64,000 nucleotides of DNA from Pseudoneurospora amorphoporcata (GCA_033297205.1 MU859113.1:62001-126000); one strand, 5' to 3'. Shown: positions 52,396-63,938, counted from the stretch's first letter. The notes: generated from the letters alone by a model not told the origin. Numbers and translations are program-made.

Positions 52396-54414
52396 ATGGC
52401 AACCTCCCGAGAACGGCCTAGACGAAAGTTTGCACCTATACCCGTCGAGACCACCTTTGAGCGCTACCGGAAAGCAATCCCGAATGGCGAACCTACACCT
52501 AGTCCATCGCCGCGCTCCCCATCACCACCGCCCCGCGAGAAACGTAGATTCGCCCCTCAGCTCGTCGAGTCCTCCGTACGAAGATCCCGCCGCATTGGCG
52601 ATGAAGGCCCGGCCACCAAGCCCACCGATAAAACAGACATCACTCCCTACACGAATCATATCTATGCGCCCAAAGCCAAGAGAAGGTTGGGGCAGGGAAC
52701 GTCGATAGCATCGCCTACAGCCCCTACTCAGAGGAAGAAGGGCCATGCCCGCCGAGAATCGTGTGACGATGAGGTTGCCGATGGCTTCTTCGACCTGGTG
52801 GCCCGGGATGCGCAGGCTAAGAAAATGCAAGAGATGGCCATGAGTGCCTTCCCGAACAGTAGTGAGCGCATAGGTGGCGCTGAACACTTTTACGTTCGCG
52901 AAGGCTCGGAGGATGATGGGATGGCCACGAGAGGACGACCTCGGACGAGAGGTCCATGGGCTACTCTCCAGTCGCGTCGGAACTCGTCGGAGGAAGACAT
53001 CAGTTGGGCGTTCAAGGAAATGCAGGAACACGCCGAGATGCTAGAGAACGAGGCGAAGCGTGGTTTTGCCCCAGAAAGAGTCTCGACCCTCGAGTTGGAC
53101 AACATGAGCTTTGATGAGCCACTCAATGATGTGATGAACCTGACATCTGCGTCTAGGGCATCTCTCACCGGTTCCCCTGTCTGGACATCACGACCCTCAC
53201 CCGCCAACATGGGCCCCATTGGTGAATCTCACATGCCACTGATACGGTGTGAGTCACCTCTACCTGTCATTGGTGAATCCGCCATGCCGTACATCCCACC
53301 CGAGTCCCCCCCTCGTCGCCCAATAGGCGAGAGTTTCATGCCATACATCCCCTCGGCGCCTTTAGGGAAGGCTGGCGACATGCCTTATGCCCCCTCATCT
53401 CGGATACCCCCAGACACTGCGTTTGGAAACCATGGATATGCCTTCCAGCTGTACGCCGAGCCTGAGCGAGACATGTCGTTGGAACTCGCTAGGAACCAGC
53501 ACCGACTACGGGTGAAGGGCTCACCTCCGATGCTCGGCCAGGACTTGGTATTCAGGATGTGCCAGTCCCCTAAACACACTAAGCTCGAACCGGATCATCT
53601 TTGGGATCTGGAGAAGGAAACGACAAAGGAAGATGGGAATCGGGATCCCAGTGAGCAACGCGGTCTCTGGCGCGGATACTGTTATGCTCATGAGAAGGAC
53701 GAGCATATCATTCCGGTCGAGCGACCACAGTATCTCAACACCCCTCACCCTCCACAGTCGCCTCGTGATCCCTTCGCGCAAGCCTTTGGACACTCAGCAC
53801 CAGCTGAGTTAAGCGCAGAAGGAACATGGTCAGATGGTGCTACGAGGACCACGTCATCCCAAACCCCCCTCGGCTCCCCCTCGCTCACGTTACACCCTGA
53901 GCATCGCACCAAGAACCACGAGCGCAAGGGCCTCCATATGCTTCCTTTGCAAAGTCTTGAAGAGAGACTGAAGAAGGAGAAGGCGGCTGCCGATCTAGAA
54001 GAGAAGATTGCGGGCGAGTTCGGCGAACATTTTGTCACACAAGTGTACAACTACCTTTCACTTGGATACCCCGCTTTGGCAAGGCAGTACGACGAGGAGC
54101 TGAGCAAGATCAGCCGAATACCCATCGAAGAACTGGAGCGCGACGACTATGCGATCATGGAGAACCTTTGGGGTGGCAATGACAACAAGACCAATGGGAA
54201 GGCTAAATTCGCTCCCAACGGTGCCGCCAAGGCTACAGGTCACATCATGCTGGACAGCGAAGAGAAGGATGATACGCCAGAGGAGAATAGGTGCCCCCGG
54301 TGGAAGGCACTGAAGAAGTATATCTTTGAGTGGGCGAGACAGCATCCAGATTTGGATGCCATCAGTCCGTTGGCATGGGGTGTTCGGGAAAGGAGAGGCA
54401 GTTGGGGACTCTAA
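52396..54414 (+). CDS. Conserved ascomycete protein of unknown function with FAP-x-x-VE and GES-x-MP repeats
   Basis: Single exon, 672 aa, ATG at 52396 in good context (GACACAATGG). The N-terminus carries two related basic motifs, RRKFAPIPVETTFERYRK (9-26) and KRRFAPQLVESSVRRSRR (about 50-67), with a weaker third (KRGFAPERV, about 227), followed by GPATKPTDKTDITPY. The middle (about 275-325) holds three copies of (I)GES-x-MP, each about 20 residues apart. The C-terminal 150 residues look folded: HFVTQVYNYLSLGYPALARQYD-like helical sequence, then RCPRWKALKKYIFEWARQHPD. I know no function for this family. The basic N-terminal motifs could direct nuclear or microtubule association, but that is speculation. 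No membrane segment or signal peptide is seen. Confidence 0.85.
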   Translation: MATSRERPRRKFAPIPVETTFERYRKAIPNGEPTPSPSPRSPSPPPREKRRFAPQLVESSVRRSRRIGDEGPATKPTDKTDITPYTNHIYAPKAKRRLGQGTSIASPTAPTQRKKGHARRESCDDEVADGFFDLVARDAQAKKMQEMAMSAFPNSSERIGGAEHFYVREGSEDDGMATRGRPRTRGPWATLQSRRNSSEEDISWAFKEMQEHAEMLENEAKRGFAPERVSTLELDNMSFDEPLNDVMNLTSASRASLTGSPVWTSRPSPANMGPIGESHMPLIRCESPLPVIGESAMPYIPPESPPRRPIGESFMPYIPSAPLGKAGDMPYAPSSRIPPDTAFGNHGYAFQLYAEPERDMSLELARNQHRLRVKGSPPMLGQDLVFRMCQSPKHTKLEPDHLWDLEKETTKEDGNRDPSEQRGLWRGYCYAHEKDEHIIPVERPQYLNTPHPPQSPRDPFAQAFGHSAPAELSAEGTWSDGATRTTSSQTPLGSPSLTLHPEHRTKNHERKGLHMLPLQSLEERLKKEKAAADLEEKIAGEFGEHFVTQVYNYLSLGYPALARQYDEELSKISRIPIEELERDDYAIMENLWGGNDNKTNGKAKFAPNGAAKATGHIMLDSEEKDDTPEENRCPRWKALKKYIFEWARQHPDLDAISPLAWGVRERRGSWGL

Positions 54415-55901
54415 GGTTTTTTGCCTACATTACTTATACGATTAGGTTTTGTGTCATTGTTTTTCTTCCATCTCCTCGACGAATCCTACCTACGTACAAC
54501 ATGAAAAGATGACGTGCGGAGTGGAGACTCGAATAGCGGTACATCACGACGACGATCACTTTTCTTGGGTTGCATTGGCTTATTCTGTCATTCTTTCAGG
54601 GCGTCCTTTGTTACTTTTTACACGAGTATGCTAGGTAATGGGTTCGGCGTTGTTGGTATGGTATTCGAGGGGACAGCATTCCCTATTGTTAGCGACAACA
54701 TGATTTACCGTTGGGGTACAATAGCATTGCACGACGGGCATTACATTAGCTGCCCTTACTTGCTGTTTTGATGGATACGACTTATGACGAGTACCTGTTT
54801 TGCAGGCCGCGGTTTGTTTTGCATGGAGATGGTAATGGGTCAACTGAAATGGATGCCGGGAGTAGACTACACACAATGGTCATGCAGTAATGGGATAAGC
54901 TGTTATTTGTGCTTTGAGCTTGGAGTTTGGTTCCTGTTTCGAGCGGTTCGCCTTGTTGTAGTTTAACGGCGATGATGAACGATACACACAAGCAAAGGAA
55001 CAAAAGGGGAGCTTCTGGGCTTACACCACAACGTTGGGGAAAGTAATGCGTCAAACACCAAGAAATAAAACTAGGACCTTTAAACCACGCTCAGTATTCA
55101 TATTCGAAGAATCATACAGCTACTAGAATACGGTATTCGTCACATGCACTTCAAGAATTACTCTGCCGCAAACCTTAACTCATTGACACCGCTCAAGTCT
55201 TGTAACGAGTCATGTCATCTCGAGCTTTCGGGCCCATCCGAGGTCGAGAGTTTGGTTGCGAGGCAAAACCTCGAAGTTCAAGGATGAGACAAAAGTTGAA
55301 CTGATGTTATGGACCCCAAGCTAATTTAACCACGGACGGGAGGTGGAAAGAGGGACGGGGCGGCCCTTGAAATAATCGTCCGAAATAAGCGAGTCAAACC
55401 CATCAAGGAAGCTGTCAGAAATTGTCGAACTGCCGCCGTCGGGTTCGGGTGTTTTTTGAAACAGGATGGGAACTGAACTGAACAGAAAACATTCCGAGTC
55501 AGCCCTATGGGAAAAGGGGGCCTGGGCTGAAATGGGGTACAGTGTTATGTGTACTGTGGGAGTCTGGACTTTCAGTTGCAGTGAGATTGGATGGTGACCC
55601 ACCTTTGTGCCTGCCGGAACGACCAGGGCAGCAGGCCGCGCGCGGCATCACTGTGTAAAACAACTCGGTTCAGTTTATCGTTCCCTACTAAACAAGAAGC
55701 TTCGTTATCATTGTCATCCCTTCCTGTTTCTCGAACACCTGGCCCGACCTAACCCTTTTCCTTGCACGCTTTCCAATTGCGCACTCTCGACTCCGCCACG
55801 GCCACGATTACGGTTACGGTCACGATTACCTACTACGAAGACGAACGAATAATTGCGACGCCAGCACAGCACACCAAGGCAGCCAGCGGAACGGAAACAG
55901 G
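54415..55901. other. Intergenic region without a supported gene
   Basis: This includes the 3' flank of the 672-aa protein gene and the leader of the ARMH3-like gene, with pyrimidine-rich sequence and CGGTTACGGTCACGATTACC-like repeats near 55800-55830. Open frames are short. Confidence 0.45.
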
Positions 55902-58365
55902 ATGGAGCAATCCCCCCTTACGCAACAGCCTCGGCCGGAGGCGTTCCAGGCCAAGATTGTCCAGCTTTATCAGGAGTTGTTTAAGGTGTGTTTACCTAAC
56001 TTCTACCCTCTCCGTCGCTTTTCAATGGGGGATGTAGTGTAATGGAATGGTGGAAAAGGAGCTAACGTCAATTGCGCTATAGGTTAGTTAGTCAGTTAAC
56101 ATCACCGTCGTCAACCCCCGCCTTGCCGACAAGCCCAACACGACTGAGCCGACGACTCCAATTCGCGAGAGAGCGCGCGCAATCTCACTAGACAAGACAA
56201 GACAAGATAAAGCAACAACACTCATAACGAACCCGGGCATGTACTAACCCGCGAGAACCTCATCAACAGGACCACGACCAAGAAGAAGAATACCTCGACC
56301 ACCACACTCGGTCAGAAGGGTTCTGGACCGAATTCTTCATCCTCAAACCCTCCCGCTCCGCCCTCCGGCAAATCCTCGATCCTATCTCCGCTCCCGACTT
56401 GTTACATTTGTACTCTTCGCAAACCCGACAGCTTTTTTCTAGGGCCGTGAGCGCGCTCAAACCCGCTGCCGCCAGGCCCTCATCCTCTGCATCCAGTCCC
56501 AGTCTTGGTCACAGTCAGAGCCAAAAGAAACAAGCGAATGCGCTCGACACGTTATCGGTGTTTTTGGTCAGTGTGCTAGGGAAGAAATACACGAATCCGA
56601 GCTCGGATATCATCGAGGTCCTGGCGGGGCTGGATAATGTTGATTCGGTGTTTGGGGAATTTGTGGGGGCGCTGGATGGGATTGTGCGCGGTGGTGGTAG
56701 CCATGGTGGCCCGACAGCAACAAGTATAGAGGTGCGAAGAAAGGCGGTGGAGGTGGCGATGGCGGTTACGGCGGGGGCGTGGGGGACGGGGTTGGGGAGT
56801 TATTTCATTCAGCGGGATATGTTTCCTGCTTTGATGAAGGTGAGTTTTCTAGAGGAGTCTGGGTTGGTGGTGTGGGCGGATAAGGGGAAGCAGATGGGGA
56901 AAAGGGGAAAGAGGGAAATAAGGAAAGAAAAGAGAGAGAGTGAAGGCTGACGATCAAAAACAACAGCTTATACAAGACACCGAGACGATGCAAGACATTG
57001 TCCTACCATTTACGCTGGTGGGACTTCTTGCTAATTACAACAAGTTCGAGTTCCAGAACCCGTACCAGATGCGGCTGAACGACTTTGTCAACGAGCAGAC
57101 GATACAGAAGATTATCAGAGCCGTGGGACAGGCGTGTCTGTCGCTACGAGGGCAGTATGTTGCGGTACAAGAGGATCTGCCTGAGGGATGGTCGATAGCG
57201 GGCACGCTGAGTATGATTGGGTTGGTGAGGTTGAATAAACACAAGAAGCCGGTGTATGATGCGGAGACGCAAAAGAGGATGTTTGCGGCGCTGTAAGTCA
57301 CTCCGTCACTATCCACCTAGGAGTTGAGAAGTCACAAGACAAGGACTAACGGACATTAGACCCGGGAAAGAAGCAGCCGTCCTCCTAGCAACCTACGATT
57401 TTACTCACGCCAACAAGCTCTTCTGCCACAACCTCGTCACCCTCCCGCCACTGTCCAAAGGCGACGAACCGCCCTTCTCCAGCTTCCTCTCCCTAACCTC
57501 CTATATGCTCCAACACGCCCACCTGTCACAACGCACCACCCTCTACAGCCACCTCAACCTGATGATCATCCGCCTCCTAATCGAAGACCCGATGCTCTGT
57601 AAACGCCTCTGCAGCTCCGAACCCGAGCACAGACACCCCGTCCGTCTCTGCCGGCAACGCTCCCCCTATCTCCCGCACGTAGCAGGGGACCGCGTTCTCG
57701 CCACCGCCGTCCTAGACACCATGATTGATGCCGTCAACCACAACCTCCGCCGCCGCCTCGACGTCGGCCTCTACACTTTATGTGTAGGCATCCTCCTCCG
57801 CCTAATAAGCTACATGTCCCGCTCGCGCACGCGGCTCGAGTACCACTGGCACGAACTCTTCCGGTCTCTGTTGTCATTGATCCGCTTCCTAACCACGTAC
57901 GCGTCCGACCTCAAAATATTACTCGGAGCACAACAAGGTCAGCTTGACACGCTGCTCGATCTGGTAGTCAACACCCTCGCGCTCGGTCTCTCGTCAGGGG
58001 AATCTTTCCTGCCGACATCAGCAGCCTACGACGATTTGTTCTACAAGATCGTTGAAATGGGGGATGTCCTCGTCAAATTCCGGGATGTTTATGGGTTGAA
58101 GAAGAGACAGAGTAATAGTATTGATACGCTGGTGAATGTCTCGACGCATTACAAGGATATGCTCGCTTCGGGAGCGACCAAGGAGAAGTTGACGAGCGTG
58201 CAGGTTGCTGAGGTTATAAAGCGGGGGTATGAGACGTTGAGTATTCAGGCGAAGGAGGGGTTGGATAGTTGGGAGAGGTTTAGGGAGGCGGATGAGCGGG
58301 GACTGTTGAAGAAGATGGCGAGGGAGGCGGTGGGGGATGTTAGGGGGTTGGTGGGTGGTGAATAG
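55902..58365 (+). CDS. ARMH3/C10orf76-like (DUF1741) armadillo-like helical protein
   Basis: Exons are 55902-55985, 56270-56839, 56967-57292 and 57360-58365; introns of 284, 127 and 67 nt, all GT-AG. Branch sites are TACTAAC, CTGAC and CTAAC. The product is 661 aa and all phases agree. The N-terminus (MEQSPLTQQPRPEAFQAKIVQLYQELFK) continues in exon 2 with FWTEFFILKPSRSAL, a conserved opening of the family. The DUF1741 block (about 430-650) includes LSQRTTLYSHLNLMIIRLLIED, RSRTRLEYHWHELFRSLLSLIRFL and an all-helical rest. Human ARMH3 works with GBF1 and PI4KB at the Golgi. A fungal role in ARF/PI4P trafficking is inferred from that. Intron 2 is purine-rich and contains in-frame sequence that would extend exon 2 if unspliced. 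Confidence 0.9.
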
Positions 58366-59403
58366 TCTGGGGTTGGTTGGTGCTTGGTGGTGTAATTGTC
58401 ATGAGACAAGAGATGGAAAAGGCGTTTTTGTTGATTTGTCGGTGTCTGTTAGCGCTAGATGGGATAGATTGTTTGATGATCTACTTTTGCGGGTTGAAGC
58501 TTGAATGTTGAATCAGCCGAGGTTGATCGTGATGAAGACATTGAAACAGTTCAGCTCCAGCTCTGCAGCCCTCAGCCTGTGGAGAGAGGCCTGAAGGCGA
58601 ACACAGCTGAGCTGAGCACAGTGGGATGATGTCATTGCCCCTGGGCATGATGGACCCAGCCCCCTAAAAGTAAACAAAGGGCCCATCCGTCTTCAGGGGG
58701 AAGCCAGAAGCCAGGGCTGAAAGTGATAAGGCGACCAACCAGATGAGGCGCATTTGTCCTCCCCTTTTTCATCCTTTCTGCTCCCCCGAGGGACCACTGT
58801 CCATCAAGGTACACGGCCCTGCCTTACCGTGCAATTCATGTGCGTGCAGGTCAGCTCCCGCTTTCTGCCAGGGCTGGGCTGGGAATGTCAGGGTCCAACA
58901 TACAGACTTGGGTGGCCTGAAAGTCGAGACGGACAGGCGGCAAATCCGATGGTTGTGAGTGGATGGATCCCAGGAATTAAGTGGATCCCCTCGTGGCTTA
59001 CGGAAGGTGTGGACCGACAGTCAGAATTCCAGAAGGATTCCTAATGTACAAATGCTGATTGGCTGGGTCGGTTACCGGGCGGCTCCGAGGGTGCCAAGTT
59101 GGATTGCCATCCTCATGTCATACGTACCCGTCCAGTTTGCTTGCTCGGCTGACTTCAGTTGACCCCAACTATTCTTCGCAATCGAATCATCAATCAGCAA
59201 AGGAATTTGCCCCGTCTTTTTCCAACTTAACACCCAACAACCGAATCCTGGTCTTGTCACACAGCCCTATGATTCTGACCTCTGCTGCAATTCCCCTTTC
59301 TTCTTCTGTACATCTTCATACATCCACCACCGCCATATTCTCGCCGGCCTTCCTGTCTGCGATACACCATCACACAAGGACAGCAACACCACACACACTC
59401 AAG
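58366..59403. other. Intergenic region and leader of ISA1
   Basis: No supported ORF. Apparent N-terminal extension of the ISA1 frame back to 59059 has no ATG before 59268 and reads like leader sequence. Confidence 0.45.
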
Positions 59404-60238
59404 ATGAACGCGCAAAGGATCCTTTCGAGGAGGACGCTCAACGCCGTCGCTCACGCTCAGCGCCACCAATTCAGCACGACGCCTTCGCCCGCCGTCACCG
59501 CTTTCCAGTCCTACACTCTCCCCTCGCACCCGCCATCGCCGCCGCGCTCGGGAAATGATTCCATGGCTTTCCCTGTCCAGCCGCCCATGCCGCGGGTACA
59601 CGAGACCAGACCTCACAAGATTGCGTCGCCACCGCAACAACAACTAAACAACAACAACAACAACAACAACCTTGCGCAACAAACATCTTCACCATCTACA
59701 TCATCAACCTCATCTCCCTCCCAACCCACCCCTGCCGTCCCTAGCAAGCAACAAGAACAAACAAAGACGGCCTCCGCCGCCGCTCAACCATCCACCGCGC
59801 CCACACAACCAACGCCCTCCAAGCCCGCCCCCCGCGCCTCCCGCCTGCGCGCCCCTCGCAAGGCCGCCATGAAGCTCACGCCCGCAGCCGTCGAGCAGCT
59901 GCGCGCGATGCTGGACCAGCCAGACCCGAAGCTGATCAAGGTCGGCGTGCGCAACAGGGGGTGCAGCGGGCTGGCGTACCACCTGGAGTACGTGGACAAG
60001 CCGGGCGCCTTTGACGAGACGGTGGAGCAGGACGGCGTCAAGGTGCTGATTGACAGCAAGGCGCTGTTTAGCATTATTGGCAGCGAAATGGATTGGGTGG
60101 AGGATAAGCTGAGTCAGAGGTTTGTTTTCAGGAATCCTAATATTAGTGAGTCTCCCTCCCCTACACAAGATGAGAGATTGGTTGCTAACCACTGTTACAG
60201 AGGAGCAATGTGGCTGTGGAGAGTCGTTCATGGTATAG
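59404..60238 (+). CDS. isa1: Iron-sulfur cluster assembly protein Isa1 (A-type carrier)
   Basis: Exons are 59404-60145 and 60201-60238, with a 55-nt intron (GTGAGT to TACAG, branch CTAAC) splitting a Lys codon; 259 aa. Isa1 acts in the mitochondrial matrix with Isa2 and Iba57 to make [4Fe-4S] clusters. The N-terminus (MNAQRILSRRTLNAVAHAQRHQFST) is a clear presequence. The Fe-S biosynthesis domain starts near residue 157 (KLTPAAVEQLRAML). All three cysteine ligands are present: RGCSG (about 186) in exon 1, and the CGC pair of EQCGCGESF in exon 2. Losing the 38-nt last exon would remove two ligands, so intron prediction matters here. An unusually long disordered linker (about 35-150) contains poly-Asn and Q/S/T/P-rich stretches from a CAA/AAC microsatellite. 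Confidence 0.95.
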
Positions 60239-61132
60239 AGGGGATGCCCGGACGAAATTTCAATTTCGGTTAAGCTAGGGGCGAGCTGTGGATGCCGAAG
60301 CGCTTTGCAGCCGGTCGGTCGCGACACGACATGACGTGACCTGAGGGCAACATGGTTCACGGCGGTGGCCCTCTGGCGGATCTAAAACGACGGATCGAAG
60401 AGTCGTGGGCTTTAAGAGTCTTTTGCGTCATTTGTCAGCGCTCGCGCGCATGGGTTTTTCTTTTCGGCGAAAGCATGGATATTGGCGTTTGGGTAGAGAG
60501 CATTATTCCCGTTTGTGATTCGTTTTTTTTCCATCCTGGTCATTCAGATATGGACGGGTCTATAAAGGGCGTTTTATTATACTTGCTGGTAGTTGCTGTA
60601 TAATTTTTCTCTTTTTTGCTTGTAGCACCACACCATTTTAGACAATGGGAGGGAAATGGAGAGGTTCGTCAACATGTTAAAGAACTTCGCGCGTATGAAA
60701 TGTTTCATCCCATGCTTGCTTCCATCTGCTTGTCATTACATGCTTTCGCGCCTCTGCCTACTGCTGCTCTCCTTGACGCATCCCGTGGTTTTTGATGGCT
60801 GATTAATCATGACTTCCCGCGGCTTCTGTTAGTGCGGCTTAAATGTGGGCACCTGTCAACTGCAAGCGGTCCAGCGGGAGATACCCCACATGGTCCTATC
60901 CGCATAGAGCAGTTCCCTGGGCGACAGCGGCAGGGACATCCGCTGTTAACGCGTTCGAAAATCAATTTACGCCCTGCAAACGCGTCTCCCGTCATCTCGA
61001 ATTTCCCCTCCCGCAACACATTTTGGCTTCGCCAGAGCCGATCTGTTGGAAATCCACCATTCTGCGACAAATCGGTAGATCGCATATTGCTTCAGCTTTG
61101 CTTTCATCCTGCTCATTGCCCCATGCGACACC
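60239..61132. other. Intergenic region and leader of the Mgs1 gene
   Basis: No supported ORF. The frames here are short and overlap on both strands. Confidence 0.5.
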
Positions 61133-63007
61133 ATGGCAGTCACATGTCCGATCTGTAACCAGGCCGTCAAGGGCCTCGACAAGATCAACAGCCACATCGA
61201 CTCCGGATGCCAGTCATTCCTCGAGACAGGTGCCGCCGACAGCTTCAGTGCCGCCATCCAAGCTCACCCCCAAAGTAGTGGAGGACAAAGTACCCAAAAC
61301 AACGAAAATTTTCCACCAAGTTCAACCCAGAAGAAACGAACAGCCGCCGACTTCTTCCAGACTCCTGCCAAACGACTGGCGGGCTCAAAGATTCCCGTTG
61401 CTTCGGCTTCAACACCAATACCGGTTCAAGGAAGTGCTGCTTCGACAACTGCTGCGGCGCAAACACCAAGGACGGGAACCAAGAGGAGGTTTGATGATGG
61501 GCCGGGATTGGATTCACCTTCGGTAGATGCCGCGGCGAGGAATAAGAATGGAGTGAATGGGAACCATGGAGACACACCACAACAAAAGGGAAATGCTGGA
61601 GGGGTAGGAGGAGGAGGAGGAGAAGCACTACCAAGCCCACCGATTCAACCGCTAGTAAAACGCACAAAAACCAACAACCGATCCGCTCCTCTGGCCGAAC
61701 GCATGCGCCCCGGTTCGCTCGACGACGTCTTCGGACAAGACCTAGTCGGGCCCAACGGCGTGTTGCGCGCTTTGATCGAAACCGACCGCGTCCCCTCCAT
61801 GATCCTCTGGGGCGGTTCAGGAACCGGCAAGACAACCATAGCGCGCTGCATCGCCCAACGGACGGGCAGTCGGTTCATCGAGTTGAACGCGACCAGCTCG
61901 GGCGTGGCAGAGTGCAAGAAGTATTTCAACGAAGCATTCAACGAGCTCCAGCTCACGGGTCGTAGAACCATCATCTTCTGCGACGAGATCCACCGGTTTA
62001 CCAAAGCCCAACAGGACATTTTCTTGAAGCCTGTCGAAGCAGGGACCATCACGCTCATCGGCGCCACGACGGAAAACCCGAGCTTCAAAGTCGTGCCCGC
62101 TTTGCTCTCCCGGTGTCGGACCTTCACCCTCCAACCTTTGTCTAGAGACGACCTCCAGCGCATCTTACGCCGCGCCCTAAAACAGGAAATAACAGACCAA
62201 CACCTTCCCCTCTCACCACTAATAGACGACGAGTTACTTTCTTACCTCTGCGCCTTTGCCGACGGCGACGCCCGCACCGCTTTGAACCTCCTCGAACTCA
62301 CCCTCTCTTTAACGACCAGTCCCCCTTCAAATCCCGACCAAGAGCCCCTAACAAAAGAATCCATCAAACTCTCCCTCACAAAAACCCTCGTCTACGACCG
62401 CGCCTCGGACCAACACTACGACACCATCTCCGCCTTCCACAAATCCATCCGCGGCTCCGACCCCGACGCCAGTCTTTACTACCTAGCGCGCATGCTCCAA
62501 TCCGGCGAAGACCCGCTTTTCATCGCCCGGCGCCTAGTAGTGATCGCCTCCGAAGACGTCGGTCTCGCCGACAACACCCTTTTGCCACTAGCGACAGCAA
62601 CATACACAGCAACCCAACAGATAGGCATGCCCGAGGCTCGCATCCCCCTAGCGCACTGCACCGTCGCTTTGTGTCTCGCCCCCAAATCGACCAGGGCTTA
62701 TAGAGGACTTAACAACGCCTTTTCGGCGCTGAGGGAACCGGGCGTGGCAAGTTTGCCGGTGCCGCTGCATTTGAGGAACGCGCCCACCAGACTGATGCGG
62801 GAGATGGGGTACGGGGCCGAGTATAAGTATCCGCCTAATTATCGGGATGGGAAGGTCAGGCAGGAGTATTTACCGAGTGAGCTGGTGGGGAGGAGGTTTT
62901 TGGAGGAGAGGGATTTGGGGACGGAGGTGGATCCGGATGTTGAGATGGGGGAGGGGGATGCGGAGGGTAATGGGGAGGGGGTGGATGTGGGGAATGGGAT
63001 CGCGTAG
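61133..63007 (+). CDS. mgs1: WRNIP1/Mgs1 AAA+ ATPase (replication-stress response)
   Basis: Single exon, 624 aa, ATG at 61133 (context CACCATGG). An N-terminal UBZ4 ubiquitin-binding zinc finger has ligands C5, C8, H20 and C25 (CPIC...H-x4-C). A disordered S/T/Q/G-rich linker (about 30-185) contains the PCNA-interaction-like element AADFFQTPAKR (about 70-81). The AAA+ module begins with LAERMRPGSLDDVFGQD (about 186), has Walker A GGSGTGKTT (about 226-234), Walker B IIFCDEIHRF (about 282) and sensor GATTENPSF (about 311). The MgsA/RarA C-terminal tetramerisation region follows (SEDVGLADNTLLP, AYRGLNNA, PVPLHLRNAPTRLM). Relatives maintain stalled forks and bind ubiquitinated PCNA in the nucleus. 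The C-terminus is acidic. Length fits the family. Confidence 0.95.
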   Translation: MAVTCPICNQAVKGLDKINSHIDSGCQSFLETGAADSFSAAIQAHPQSSGGQSTQNNENFPPSSTQKKRTAADFFQTPAKRLAGSKIPVASASTPIPVQGSAASTTAAAQTPRTGTKRRFDDGPGLDSPSVDAAARNKNGVNGNHGDTPQQKGNAGGVGGGGGEALPSPPIQPLVKRTKTNNRSAPLAERMRPGSLDDVFGQDLVGPNGVLRALIETDRVPSMILWGGSGTGKTTIARCIAQRTGSRFIELNATSSGVAECKKYFNEAFNELQLTGRRTIIFCDEIHRFTKAQQDIFLKPVEAGTITLIGATTENPSFKVVPALLSRCRTFTLQPLSRDDLQRILRRALKQEITDQHLPLSPLIDDELLSYLCAFADGDARTALNLLELTLSLTTSPPSNPDQEPLTKESIKLSLTKTLVYDRASDQHYDTISAFHKSIRGSDPDASLYYLARMLQSGEDPLFIARRLVVIASEDVGLADNTLLPLATATYTATQQIGMPEARIPLAHCTVALCLAPKSTRAYRGLNNAFSALREPGVASLPVPLHLRNAPTRLMREMGYGAEYKYPPNYRDGKVRQEYLPSELVGRRFLEERDLGTEVDPDVEMGEGDAEGNGEGVDVGNGIA

Positions 63008-63484
63008 GGTTGTTTTGTTGTATATTATGTCTGGTTTGGACTATAAGGGAAGGGATGATTGATGTGCAATTTGGAGCGTTCAAAACGGTTATGGATAGGT
63101 CCGCTTTGTTGCCCGGCAGCTGGCGTTTGTGTGGATTGTATAGATTGGCATAGCATTATTTTGACGTTAAAAGACATGGAGCGGATGACTGGACACTCTA
63201 TTCGAACATGGCTTTCATTGCAGATTGTTGTCCAAGATTTGAAAACTTCCAAATATATACTTTTGGCTGGTCAACTCATATACAAAGAACATGTTCCAAC
63301 CTCAATCATTCAATCCTGAAGCTGTCTCCATAGTTATCGGTTGGGGTTGGTGTGTATTGCACACGCATTCGGCATTGTTTGACTACAAAGATATAAAACG
63401 GAGCACTACACACTTTATTATTAGAACAAAGTTTTGACGAGTTGGTCGTCCTCTGGTAGTCCCAGATTTGAAAAATTCCATAAT

Positions 63485-63561
<77 letters not shown>

Positions 63562-63644
63562 AAAAGAAGAAAAAACACTTTGGTGATTGTCAACTCCGTA
63601 ATATACAAAGGAAACGGTCCAATCTCATCCATCCATCCCAAAAC
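63008..63644. other. Convergent intergenic region with an A74 tract
   Basis: Spacer between the Mgs1 gene and the small - strand gene at the window end. It contains the A74 run at 63487-63560. No ORF is supported; frames there encode only poly-Lys or poly-Phe. Confidence 0.6.
63487..63560 (+). repeat. Poly(A) homopolymer of 74
   Basis: Uninterrupted A74 followed by CAAAAGAAGAAAAAACAC. It is in convergent intergenic DNA. The reported length is probably inexact. Confidence 0.9.
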
Positions 63645-63938
63645 CTATCCATCTATCCCTATCATACCATTTTGATTCGGAAACCCGGGCTTCATGTACA
63701 TGCTGATGGCTACTATGACCAAGAGCAAAACCCACCACAAGATTTCTGGTGCGGCTTTGAGGTTGACTTTGCGACCTACGTCAGGCTTGGCGTTATTTCC
63801 AGTGGTGTCAGCCTTGCTGCTGTCTCCGTCCACCGTCTTATCAGCTTGGGTATCAAGGTTGCTGCTGTCGAGCTCAGTCTCTGTTTCCTTGACGTGTTCT
63901 GAAGTTGCCGATGATGATGCAAGCGCTTCAGCCGCCAT
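63645..63938 (-). CDS. Small tail-anchored membrane protein, 5' end possibly outside the window
   Basis: The open frame from the ATG at 63938 encodes 97 aa. Residues 1-60 are hydrophilic, rich in S, T, D and E. One hydrophobic helix follows at about residues 67-83 (ILWWVLLLVIVAISMYM), then a short luminal tail (KPGFPNQNGMIGIDG). This is a single-span, C-tail-anchored layout, typical of ER or outer mitochondrial membrane proteins. Just upstream, a CACTAAC branch-like string and TCCAG lie 5 nt before the ATG, so an intron ends at about 63943 and another exon may exist beyond the window. In that case the ATG shown may be internal. I do not recognise the family. Confidence 0.55.
   Translation of the reverse strand: MAAEALASSSATSEHVKETETELDSSNLDTQADKTVDGDSSKADTTGNNAKPDVGRKVNLKAAPEILWWVLLLVIVAISMYMKPGFPNQNGMIGIDG

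Noticed and set aside
59059..59403. Longer N-terminus for Isa1
   Set aside because: The frame is open but the presequence beginning at the ATG at 59404 is a clear mitochondrial signal. The upstream sequence reads like leader.
63306..63902. Poly-Phe and poly-Lys open frames around 63487-63560
   Set aside because: Produced by the A74 homopolymer. The real - strand product ends at 63645.
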